A stretch of 35,603 nucleotides of DNA from Spirochaetaceae bacterium (GTDB lineage: Bacteria; Spirochaetota; Spirochaetia; SZUA-6; Bin103). The stretch lies in contig JAPPNY010000092.1 in NCBI GenBank assembly GCA_028818385.1, positions 1-35,603 on the forward strand, in the 5' to 3' direction. Positions within the stretch are counted from its first letter, which is position 1. Every line of letters begins with the position of its first letter. The notes under the pieces were generated by a model. The model was not told the origin of the DNA. It made no database searches and was given only the letters and a program-made list of their open reading frames with translations. Positions 16,286-23,841 of this stretch are shown here, one piece after another. Both the position numbers and the translations under genes were made by a program.

Positions 16286-17208
16286 TGTTCAAGTGGCCGG
16301 GAACACCATCGCCGCGTGCTCCCGAGCACGAACTTGCGGACTTTGCCGAGTTGGTTTGCTGGCGGCATCGCAGTACGTCGACGACCGCACTGAGCGCAGA
16401 CCTAGGACGGCTTGAAGAGAACGACTACTCGGCCGGTGTCCCCGAAGAGGACGAGTTAGCGGAAGTTGTCGAGGGAGCTTACCTGGAGATCGAGCGTCGT
16501 CAAGCCGCATGTCGAGGTGGCTACCCGTATGCACTTGGCGAACATGGATACACGCTGACGCTGGCCGTGGACGACGACAATCACAGGCATGTCGTGTACC
16601 AGTACCTGCTCTTGGCTACACGATTGAACATGAGCAGCAACCGCGTGCACGCGGGAATCGACGGAACGCTGCTCTTGGAGGAGTTGGCTGCAGATGCGGC
16701 ACGTGAGTACCTCGGGCATCGTGCTGAGAGTCTCGTGTTCGGTACCAGCGCCGAGTTGTCTGATTTTCGCGGAAAGGTAGACCGTCTTTGTAAACGGCTT
16801 CGGGAAGGCGGAGGTTTTCTCAATCGCGACAGGGCGGAACCTACGCAACGCGATGGCAAACTGGACGTGGTGGTTTGGAAGCCATTCGCGGATGGCAACC
16901 CGGGGAAGCTCATTGCATTTGGGCAATGCAAGACGGGAACCGACTATAGAGACGCAGTCTCCCAACTCCAGCCTGATTCGTTCTGCAAGAAGTGGCTTCA
17001 CTCGTCTCCGGTTCTGACGCCCGTACGCATGTTCTTCGCTGCTGAGGCGCTGTCGAGACTGCGCTGGCACGGTACCGCAAGTGACGCAGGTTTGCTGTTC
17101 GATCGGTGCCGGATCGTTGATTTCTGCGACGATCTGACGACAGACGTTGTGGCGAAAGTGAAGACGTGGACGGAAGCTGCTGCCGCCTCTACGGAGTTGC
17201 CCGTCTGA
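16285..17208 (+). CDS. Putative PD-(D/E)xK restriction-type nuclease
   Basis: A 307-residue protein. ATG 16285 shares its A with the upstream TGA (TGATG), and ggagag at 16271-16276 is a reasonable ribosome-binding site; TTG 16282 is an alternative. A PD-(D/E)xK-like core is visible near residues 190-216. DGKLDVVVWKPF supplies the Asp (Asp194), and after one strand LIAFGQCKTG supplies Gln214-x-Lys216, the Q-x-K variant seen in some restriction-type nucleases. FLNRDRAEPTQRD before it would be the lead-in helix. It is fully coupled to the methylase and ParB-like genes and shares their lower GC. I infer a DNA-cutting effector whose damage is blocked by the methylase. No overall family match is recalled, so function is inference from the motif and context. 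Confidence 0.8.
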   Translation: MFKWPGTPSPRAPEHELADFAELVCWRHRSTSTTALSADLGRLEENDYSAGVPEEDELAEVVEGAYLEIERRQAACRGGYPYALGEHGYTLTLAVDDDNHRHVVYQYLLLATRLNMSSNRVHAGIDGTLLLEELAADAAREYLGHRAESLVFGTSAELSDFRGKVDRLCKRLREGGGFLNRDRAEPTQRDGKLDVVVWKPFADGNPGKLIAFGQCKTGTDYRDAVSQLQPDSFCKKWLHSSPVLTPVRMFFAAEALSRLRWHGTASDAGLLFDRCRIVDFCDDLTTDVVAKVKTWTEAAAASTELPV

Positions 17209-17214
17209 CACGAA

Positions 17215-17230
17215 CTTCCTGAGCGGGAAG
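17215..17230. terminator. Weak hairpin between the defence cassette and the sulfatase remnant
   Basis: A short stem (cttcc 17215-17219 with ggaag 17226-17230, six-base loop) lies a few bases after the nuclease stop, between convergent genes. The stem is only five pairs and no T-run follows, so terminator function is weakly supported. Confidence 0.2.
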
Positions 17231-17233
17231 GAC

Positions 17234-17249
17234 GCTACACCGCTACACC
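17234..17249. repeat. 8-bp tandem duplication at the sulfatase remnant stop
   Basis: The octamer gctacacc is present twice in direct succession (17234-17241 and 17242-17249). The stop codon of the sulfatase remnant lies inside the second copy. It may be a slippage product or a footprint of a mobile element. Confidence 0.6.
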
Positions 17250-18068
17250 GCCTTGGTGTGGTACGGCGCGTCGTCCCGGACCTGCAGACCGACGCGCGGC
17301 CAGTAGAGGCCGTCCGGCCGCTCGTTGGCGCCCCGCTCCATGGCGTGCGTCTCGCCGCGGCGCCGGCCGCCCTCGCAGAACACGGCGTCGCGGTGCGCCG
17401 TTGCCTCGCTGGCGGCAAGCGGCAGCAGGCTGCGGCCGAAGTGGGGGTAGCCCGGATCGATGCCGGCTAGGTCGTAGAGCGTCGCGGCGACGTCGACCAG
17501 CTCGACCAGCGCCGGGCTGACGCGGCCCTGGGCCGGTGCCCGCGACCGCGGCGGCTTGAGCAGGAACGGCACGCGGACCAGGGCGTCCTCGAACGTGTTC
17601 TGGGTCTTCTCGACCAGGTCGTAAGGTCGTAGTCGCCGGTGAAGTCGCCGTGGTCGGAGAAGAACAGCAGCGCGGTGTCGTCCCACATGCCGGCGGCTCG
17701 CAGCGTCTCGATCAGCAGCCCGAGTTGGTGGTCGACGCGGGCGCACATCCCGTAGTAGGTGGCGCGCAACTCGTCCCAGCGTGGCTCCTGCCACTCGCCC
17801 AGCCCGAACCGCCGGTGCAGCTCCCCCAGGATCGACGGTTTGCCGGCCCAGTCGGTGGGGGCCGGTGCACGCGGCGGCAGCAGGGAGCGGTCGATCAGGC
17901 CGCGCCAGTCGGGCAGCGACGGATCGACCTGGTTGCCGGTCTGCGCGAACGGACGCGGCGCGTGGCCCCAGCGCGCGTAGTCGCTCGCCTCCGGCCGGAA
18001 CTTGACGTCGCAGTAGGCGTCGAAGCCGTGCTCGGCCGGCACCAGGTGGTTCTTGCCGCACGGTGGCC
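17243..18068 (-). pseudogene. Sulfatase remnant: 5' truncated and frameshifted
   Basis: The minus strand encodes the second part of a sulfatase. One frame reads CGKNHLVPAEHGFDAYCD (the GKxH motif that follows the catalytic domain start) through LLFFSDHGDFTGDYDL. The reading then continues in another frame as LVEKTQNTFEDALVRVPFLL to the C-terminus. The shift is explained by an 8-bp tandem duplication at 17617-17632; removing one copy restores a single frame. The first 110 or so residues, including the C-x-P-S-R active site, are absent, and the remnant begins directly after the stop codon of the amidohydrolase gene. It cannot make an active sulfatase. It is the last member of the long minus-strand operon. 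Confidence 0.85.
17617..17632. repeat. 8-bp tandem duplication that breaks the sulfatase frame
   Basis: The octamer aggtcgta occurs twice in a row (17617-17624, 17625-17632). On the minus strand this reads TACGACCT twice. Eight extra bases shift the frame exactly where the sulfatase switches from one open frame to the other. Confidence 0.85.
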
Positions 18069-19229
18069 TCAGGCCCGACGGGCGGCGCGTTCCAGGCCGA
18101 ACAGGCGGGCTGCGTTGCCGCCCAGGATCGACGCCTTCTCGTCCGCGGACAGGAAGTCGCAGTGCACGCGGATGAAGTCCAGCGACTGCCGGTAGGTGCA
18201 CCACTGCGACATCCCGTACGGACTGTCCGAGCCCCACAGCAGCGACTCGGCGCCGGCGCGGTCGCGCAGCTCGCGCAGCAGCTTCTGCCCCTCCGGGTAC
18301 GGGTAGTCCGGCCACTTGGCCGGCATCAGCAGCTCCGCGTGCACCTGCGGCCGGTCGAGCACGCGCAGCAACTCTTCCGGCACGCGGATCCGGTGGATGA
18401 TCGCGGCCGGCACCAGGCCGTGGGTGATCACGCACGGCACCTCCGGATGGCGCCGCGTCCACTCGTCCAGCTCGGCGACCCGGCGCATGAACAGGCCCAC
18501 GCGGTCGAGCGCGCGGTCGTCCAGGAACCAGAACACCGGCAGCCCGCGCTCCTCGACCAGGTGCCAGAGGGCGTCGAAGGCGGGATCGTTGAGCGAGCGG
18601 TCGACCTGCATGACCGACAGCGGCTCGACGCTGAAGTACAGGCCGCGCATGCCCAGTTCGTCGAAGCCGGATCGCAACCGCGCCAGCCGGCCGGGGTCGT
18701 CGGCCGCAGGCTCCCAGATCTGCGCCAGTGCGACGAAACGGCCCGGGTACCGCGCGGACGCCTCGGCGTAGTACTCGTTGAGGTCGCCGTAGACGTGGTC
18801 GGACTGCAGCACGCCGACGTCGACGCCGGCCAGGTCCATCTCGCCGACCATCCGCTCCGGGGTCGCCTCGTTGTTGGTGAGGCTCGGCGGATAGATCTGC
18901 AGCCGGTAGCTGACCCCACCGACCGTGATCTCCGCCTGTCCGTGGTCGGTGAGGTGAAAGCCGACGTCCGGCATGTCGGCGATGGAGTGTGAGCCGAACT
19001 CCAGCAGCGGGTCGGTGACGTGCTCGCCGTTGTCCGTGCGCCAGAAGTCGACCCACTCGCGCGAGTGGTACTGCCAGAACTTGAGCCGCAGCGCCGTCGG
19101 AATTCCTCGCGGCTGCGATCCGAGGCGGGGAAAGATGTGGTAGTGCGCGTCGATGACCGGCGTGTCGCCGGCCGCGGCGGGCAGCACCCAGCCGCCGCCG
19201 GTCCAGCGCGGCGCCGTCTCTTCGCTCAT
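18069..19229 (-). CDS. Amidohydrolase-2-family metal-dependent hydrolase
   Basis: A 386-residue TIM-barrel hydrolase or decarboxylase of the amidohydrolase-2 (PF04909-like) group. VIDAHYHIFP carries the H-x-H metal pair (His29, His31), ITHG a middle histidine, and GSDSPYG the late catalytic Asp. The C-terminus (SILGGNAARLFGL) is the usual end of the family. The start ATG 19229 overlaps the stop of the upstream epimerase gene in an ATGA arrangement, so the two are translationally coupled. The long open frame upstream of 19229 is not coding. Family members act on lactones, amides or aromatic acids; the substrate here is unknown. The sulfatase remnant begins immediately after its stop. Confidence 0.9.
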   Translation of the reverse strand: MSEETAPRWTGGGWVLPAAAGDTPVIDAHYHIFPRLGSQPRGIPTALRLKFWQYHSREWVDFWRTDNGEHVTDPLLEFGSHSIADMPDVGFHLTDHGQAEITVGGVSYRLQIYPPSLTNNEATPERMVGEMDLAGVDVGVLQSDHVYGDLNEYYAEASARYPGRFVALAQIWEPAADDPGRLARLRSGFDELGMRGLYFSVEPLSVMQVDRSLNDPAFDALWHLVEERGLPVFWFLDDRALDRVGLFMRRVAELDEWTRRHPEVPCVITHGLVPAAIIHRIRVPEELLRVLDRPQVHAELLMPAKWPDYPYPEGQKLLRELRDRAGAESLLWGSDSPYGMSQWCTYRQSLDFIRVHCDFLSADEKASILGGNAARLFGLERAARRA

Positions 19230-20197
19230 GAGCTCGGTTCCTCGGGTTGCGCCTGCAGCCAGGCGTCGAAGTCGCTGGCGCGCCATCCCGAGCGCGGCCG
19301 GTAGCCAAGCAACTCGGCCGCCTTGGCGGAGCTGAACGGGGAGTCGAACCCGGACAGCGGCGCGCGCCGCTCGACATTCGGGAAGTGCCGGTCCAGCAGC
19401 TCCGGCGTCGGGATCAGGCTGCAGGTGTCGGCGCCGGCGATCAGGAACACCTCGTGCCGGAGACCGGTGGCGGCCAGCGCCAAGCCGAAGGCGCCCGCGG
19501 CGTCGCGCAGGTCGGTCACCGCCCACAGCAGGTTGCGCGGCGGCGGCGGTCCGGGCGTCGGCCACGCGCCGTCCGGCTCCCGGATCGCGCGCCGGTAGCG
19601 CTCGCCCCAGAGGCGTTCGCGGATCATGCCGGCGCGGCCGGCCCATCCGCAGCGCACCGCGACGTCGGCCCCGGCGGTGTCCACGCACCAGTTGTGGTTG
19701 ATCCGCAGGCAGATCGTGGGCAGGCCGTGGCGGTCCGTGTAGCGCTTGCAGGCGGCCTCGGCCAGCAGCTTGCTGAGCCCGTACTCGTCCTGCGGCGCGT
19801 CCGGATGCGCCTCGTCGATCGGCAGGTAGCGCGGCACGATGTCGTGCGTCTGGAAGGAGAAGCCGGTCGCGGCGGCGGAGGAGGCGAGGACCACCCGTCC
19901 GACCCCGCCGGCGACGGCCGCCTCCAGCACGTTGACCGTGCCGATGACGTTGAGCGTCAGCAGGGCCGCCGGTTCCGCTCTACCGGGTCCGGGCACCGCG
20001 GCAAGATGGATGACCGCGTCATGGCCGGCAGTGGCGCGGCGCAGGGCGTCGGCGTCCATCAGGTCGCCGCGGATCCAGCCGTCCCAGGGTTCGGCGGGAG
20101 GCGTGCGGCTGAAGCAGGTCAGCCGATGCGCCGGCGCGAGGGCGCGGCGCAGGTAGCTGCCGACGATGCCGCTGCCGCCGGTGACAAGCACGCGCAT
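19226..20197 (-). CDS. NAD-dependent epimerase/dehydratase (extended SDR)
   Basis: A 323-residue Rossmann-fold sugar-nucleotide or uronate-type dehydrogenase/epimerase. TGGSGIVGSYL (6-16) is the dinucleotide-binding loop, VIHLAA the next conserved strand, and YGLSK (Tyr139, Lys143) the catalytic pair, with the Ser-rich LASSAAA segment before it. The sequence has the look of uronate dehydrogenases and related oxidoreductases acting on free sugars, but this is a guess. It sits mid-operon, 60 bp after the M14 gene and overlapping the amidohydrolase start. A dehydrogenase making a lactone followed by an amidohydrolase/lactonase is a plausible pair of steps. Confidence 0.88.
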   Translation of the reverse strand: MRVLVTGGSGIVGSYLRRALAPAHRLTCFSRTPPAEPWDGWIRGDLMDADALRRATAGHDAVIHLAAVPGPGRAEPAALLTLNVIGTVNVLEAAVAGGVGRVVLASSAAATGFSFQTHDIVPRYLPIDEAHPDAPQDEYGLSKLLAEAACKRYTDRHGLPTICLRINHNWCVDTAGADVAVRCGWAGRAGMIRERLWGERYRRAIREPDGAWPTPGPPPPRNLLWAVTDLRDAAGAFGLALAATGLRHEVFLIAGADTCSLIPTPELLDRHFPNVERRAPLSGFDSPFSSAKAAELLGYRPRSGWRASDFDAWLQAQPEEPSS

Positions 20198-20257
20198 GCG
20201 GTACCGTAGCCCCGTAGCGCCCCAGGCGCGACCGGCCGACTCGATCCGGGTCCGGCG

Positions 20258-21478
20258 TCAGCGGCTGAACTGGCTGTAGGCGTCGGCGGCCACCTGCAGG
20301 CAGGCGATGGCGTGGCGCCGGCTCTGCTCCAGGGGGAACTTGTCGTGCTGCTTGACCATGCAGGAGATGGCGTTCAGCCGGATTACCGCCTGGAAGCCCA
20401 GGCTGGCCTGGTACAGCCCCTCCTCGTGACCGGTCCAGTTGCCGTGATGCGTATCGGGCAGCGCCAGCAGCCGCTCGTCGATGTCGCGCCACAGCTCCCG
20501 CCGCGCGGCGTCCGGCAGGCACTCCGGGCGGTAGCGCAGCAGCATGTGGCCGGGGCGCCGCTTCCAGTGGTTGGAGTGCCACTCCCAGAACAGCCACGGG
20601 CGCTTCTCCTCCAGGTAGCGCCACACGTTGTTGACCTCCGGGGTGGACTCCGGGAGGTGCTCGGCGCCCTGTATGCCCTCCAGATACGGGAACCGCCCCT
20701 GCGAGTCGCTGACGCCATAGCCGAGCACCGTGCCGTCCGGGTTGGTCATGGGGATGAAGCAGACGTGGAAACGCTCCACGATGGTGTCCCCCTCGGCGCT
20801 GCCCGAGCCCAGGAAGTCGATCAGCGCCCGGCACGCCAGGCTCCCCATCTCGGAAGGCTGCGGCGTCTGCGTGTGCACCATGGTGGGATTGCCGGGATCG
20901 CCGAACTCGACGGCGTACACCGCGCGGCCCTGGAAGCTGCTGCCGATCCGCCGCACCGTGCCGGACTCGACCGTCTGCAGCCAGTCCAGCATCTCGGTGT
21001 AGGGCCACCAGTGGTAGTTGCTGAGGAAGATCGTGCCATCCCGTTCCCCGCCGCCGGGCGGCAGCGTCAGGTCCAGGTCCAGGGAGTCGGGCAGGTCCGG
21101 CACGCGGTGGATGTCGCCGCTCGCGATCTCGCCCCACTCACCGGCGTGCCGCACCTGGAAGCTGGCCGACTGCTCGCCCCAGGTGCCCTCGAAGGGGGCG
21201 TTCAGGCGCAGCCGCACGCGGCGCCGGCGCGGCAGCTCGTTGCGCACGCCCACGCACACGTAGTAGCCCAGGCCGCCGAAGCGGTGCGTGCCCGGCTCCT
21301 TTTCCAGGTCCACCGCGTAGTGGCCGGGCGCCAGCGCCCGGAAGTTGCAGCCGTTGGCGCCCTCGAAGTCGGAGGCCAGCAGCACTTCCGTGTCGGCGAA
21401 TATGTCGCCCCTGTTGCCGCGCGTCCCGCGCTCCCACCGCGGATCGTAGTCCGCCAGCCCTCGCTCAGTCTCAGCCAT
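20258..21478 (-). CDS. M14 zinc-carboxypeptidase-like protein with an altered metal site
   Basis: A 406-residue protein with the M14 domain in its second half (about 150-400) and a beta-rich N-terminal domain. The FIPMTNPDGTVLGYG segment (242-255) and WEWHSNH (299-304) match the M14 core and third zinc ligand. The usual first motif H-P-x-E appears as TPQPSE (205-210), so the first zinc His is replaced by Gln207 while Glu210 remains. It may bind metal differently, use a nearby His (His202), or be a non-catalytic or altered-specificity member. No signal peptide is visible. It starts 18 bp after the alpha/beta hydrolase stop in the same operon, with a peptide-type permease pair upstream. Confidence 0.8.
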   Translation of the reverse strand: MAETERGLADYDPRWERGTRGNRGDIFADTEVLLASDFEGANGCNFRALAPGHYAVDLEKEPGTHRFGGLGYYVCVGVRNELPRRRRVRLRLNAPFEGTWGEQSASFQVRHAGEWGEIASGDIHRVPDLPDSLDLDLTLPPGGGERDGTIFLSNYHWWPYTEMLDWLQTVESGTVRRIGSSFQGRAVYAVEFGDPGNPTMVHTQTPQPSEMGSLACRALIDFLGSGSAEGDTIVERFHVCFIPMTNPDGTVLGYGVSDSQGRFPYLEGIQGAEHLPESTPEVNNVWRYLEEKRPWLFWEWHSNHWKRRPGHMLLRYRPECLPDAARRELWRDIDERLLALPDTHHGNWTGHEEGLYQASLGFQAVIRLNAISCMVKQHDKFPLEQSRRHAIACLQVAADAYSQFSR

Positions 21479-21496
21479 GCCGTCTCTTCTCCTTTC

Positions 21497-22684
21497 TCAG
21501 CCGACCGCGCTCGCGACCGCGCTGTCCAGCCACCCCTCCAGGGTGAATCTCGCCGTGCCCACCTCGCCCGGGTCCAGGCAGCGCCGGTGCTCTGCCGGTA
21601 ACGGCCGCACCTGCAGATCCGGCAGCCGCAGCCCGCGGAAATGAAGCGGGGTGCCGTACAGCGCCTCCAGCGCCACCCCGCAGCGGTCCGCCCAGTCGCC
21701 ATACAGCATTTCCGGCAGCTCCAGGAGCTGGGCCGCGGAGATGCCGGCCGGCTGCAGGTGCGCGTGCGCCCACAGCAGCGCCGACCTGGCCAAGTAGTAG
21801 TGGCGGTGCCCCCCGCCGGGCTCCAGCAGCGCGCCGATGCGGCCCTCGGCTCCTGCGTACAGTCGGTAGATCTCCTGCGCCTGTGCCAGGCTCGCGCCCA
21901 GACCGCGCACCGCGATCATCCCGCTGCCCTGCTTGTCGATGACGGTGTCCGCGTCGCCGTTGGCCACCAGCACGGCGCAGTGCGGAGCCGCCAGTCCGAG
22001 CAGCTCCCCGTTGCTCATCACCTGCTGCATCTCCTCGGCAGGGATGCGCGAGCAGTCCTTGCCGATCTCCCGATCTTCCGGCCGGAAGAACCAGCCGGCG
22101 GGAATCGCCACCTTCAGCCGCTCGTCCAGCGCCAATAGATAGCCGGCCACGGTGCCGCCGAGCGAGACCCCGGCGCAACCGAGCCGCCGCGCATCGACGT
22201 CGCGGCGCGTGGCCAGGTAGCCCAGCCCCATCATCAGGTCCCACACCATCTTGCCGATCACCGTGCGGCCGGCGCCGCGGGAGCGGGCGGACACGTCGGC
22301 CGCGTCGTGCGCGCGGGTGCCGCGGTGGCCCGTACGGTTGCGCTCCTCCTCGCCGATCGGATCCGCGCACAGGCAGGCGATGCCGAGGCGGGCGAACAGC
22401 GGACCCGCGTGCAGCGGGCCGGGCGTGGTCTTGCTCTCGCCGTGCCCCATGCTGATCACCAGCGCCGGAAACGGCGGCGGGCACGCGGTCGGCAGGTACA
22501 GCAGCGCGGGCACCGCCTGACCGGGCTCGGTCTCGTATACCAGCTTCTCGACCGCCACGCCGTCCCACTCGATACGGTCGCGCACCTCGCCGGCCGGCTC
22601 CACGGCCGCTTGCGGCCGGCCGAGGATGCGCCACAGCTCCTCCTGAAGGCGCTCCCGGCGCCGGTTCCAGTCCGACAGCGTCAT
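21497..22684 (-). CDS. Alpha/beta-hydrolase (acetyl-xylan-esterase/dienelactone-hydrolase-like)
   Basis: A 395-residue serine hydrolase. The nucleophile elbow is GVSLGG (Ser174). The acid is probably Asp244 or Asp246 in VANGDADTVI and the His is His293 in PGGGHRHYY. ISMGHGESK is the oxyanion-strand region. The chosen start ATG 22684 has a gagga-type site a few bases upstream and begins at MTLSDWNRRR. The in-frame region further upstream overlaps the permease and is not coding. A C-terminal part from about residue 310 is not assigned. No signal peptide is seen. It lies 26 bp after the permease gene and probably removes acyl groups from an imported substrate. Confidence 0.87.
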   Translation of the reverse strand: MTLSDWNRRRERLQEELWRILGRPQAAVEPAGEVRDRIEWDGVAVEKLVYETEPGQAVPALLYLPTACPPPFPALVISMGHGESKTTPGPLHAGPLFARLGIACLCADPIGEEERNRTGHRGTRAHDAADVSARSRGAGRTVIGKMVWDLMMGLGYLATRRDVDARRLGCAGVSLGGTVAGYLLALDERLKVAIPAGWFFRPEDREIGKDCSRIPAEEMQQVMSNGELLGLAAPHCAVLVANGDADTVIDKQGSGMIAVRGLGASLAQAQEIYRLYAGAEGRIGALLEPGGGHRHYYLARSALLWAHAHLQPAGISAAQLLELPEMLYGDWADRCGVALEALYGTPLHFRGLRLPDLQVRPLPAEHRRCLDPGEVGTARFTLEGWLDSAVASAVG

Positions 22685-22710
22685 CCGTTCGTCCTCATGC
22701 GTGACGCTTC

Positions 22711-23841
22711 CTAAGCGTACGGATCGGCCGCATCGCGCAGGCCGTCGCCGACGAAGTTGAACGCCAGCACCGCGATGATCACGAAGAACGCCGGGATCAG
22801 CAGCCACGGATTGAGGCCCACGGCGTTGATGTTCTGGGCCTCGTGCAGCAGTACGCCCCAACTGGTTACCGGCGGCCGCAGCCCGATGCCCAGGAAGCTC
22901 AGCGCGGTCTCCGCCAGCACCATGTGCGGGATGCTCAACGTGATGGTGACGATGATGTGACTCATGAACGACGGCAACAGGTGGCGGCCGATGATCGCCG
23001 CTTCCGAGGAGCCGGCGACTACCGCGGCGGTCACGAAGTCCTCCTCGCGCAGCGACAGGAGCTTGCCGCGCACCACGCGCGCCAAGCCTGTCCAGCCGAG
23101 CACCGACAGGATGATGGTGACCGCGAAGTACACCTGCAACGGTGGCCACTCGGCCGGCACCGCGGCGCTCAGCGCCATCCACAGCGGTATGGACGGGAAC
23201 GAGCGCAGGAGCTCGATGACACGCTGGATGATCGTGTCGGTCACGCCCCCGAGGTACCCGGAGATTCCGCCCAGGATCAGCCCGATGATCAGGCTCAGAG
23301 CGACGCCGACCAGGCCGATAGAGAGCGAGATCCGCGCGCCGTAGACGATGCGGGAGAACAGATCGCGGCCCAGCCGGTCGGTCCCGAACACGAAGAAGGT
23401 CGCCTCGTCGGCGACGCCGAACAGGTGCAGGTCGGTGTCGAACAGCCCCCAGAAGCGATAGCGCTCGCCACGGGTGAACAGTTCGACCGGGTAGGGCGTC
23501 GTACGGTCCTCGCTATAGATCTTGCGCCGCGACTTGGGATCCACCTCCCGCGTCATCCGATACACGAACGGCGCCTGCAGACGCCCCTCGTGGACGACGT
23601 GAAGGCGCTGCGGCGGGGCGTAGACGAACTCCACGCGCCGGGTGTTCAGGCCGTACGGAGCGACGAACTCGCACAGCGCGCCGAGGCAATAGAGGAAGGC
23701 CACCATGGCGGTGGCAGCCACCGCCACCCGATGGCGCCGGAAGCGCAGCCACATCAGCCGCCATTGCGAGGCAAGGTAGAGCCGCTCCTCGGCGGCGGTG
23801 CGCGCGGTCGCCGCCGCACCGATGCGCGCCTCAGTCGCCAC
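22711..23841 (-). CDS. Peptide-type ABC transporter permease (DppC/OppC family)
   Basis: Second permease subunit, 376 residues from GTG 23841. That start overlaps the upstream permease stop by 11 bases; ATG 23886 is an alternative with a larger overlap. After the first membrane span (about residues 40-60) there is a long soluble insertion (roughly 75-150) seen in the extended OppC type. Next comes FFVFGTDRLGRDLFSRIVYGARISL, the conserved DxxGRDxxSR motif. The EAA-like cytoplasmic loop lies around AGSSEAAIIGRHLLP. Membrane spans follow to FNFVGDGLRDAADP at the C-terminus. It is the partner of the gene at 23831-24826. Confidence 0.93.
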   Translation of the reverse strand: MATEARIGAAATARTAAEERLYLASQWRLMWLRFRRHRVAVAATAMVAFLYCLGALCEFVAPYGLNTRRVEFVYAPPQRLHVVHEGRLQAPFVYRMTREVDPKSRRKIYSEDRTTPYPVELFTRGERYRFWGLFDTDLHLFGVADEATFFVFGTDRLGRDLFSRIVYGARISLSIGLVGVALSLIIGLILGGISGYLGGVTDTIIQRVIELLRSFPSIPLWMALSAAVPAEWPPLQVYFAVTIILSVLGWTGLARVVRGKLLSLREEDFVTAAVVAGSSEAAIIGRHLLPSFMSHIIVTITLSIPHMVLAETALSFLGIGLRPPVTSWGVLLHEAQNINAVGLNPWLLIPAFFVIIAVLAFNFVGDGLRDAADPYA

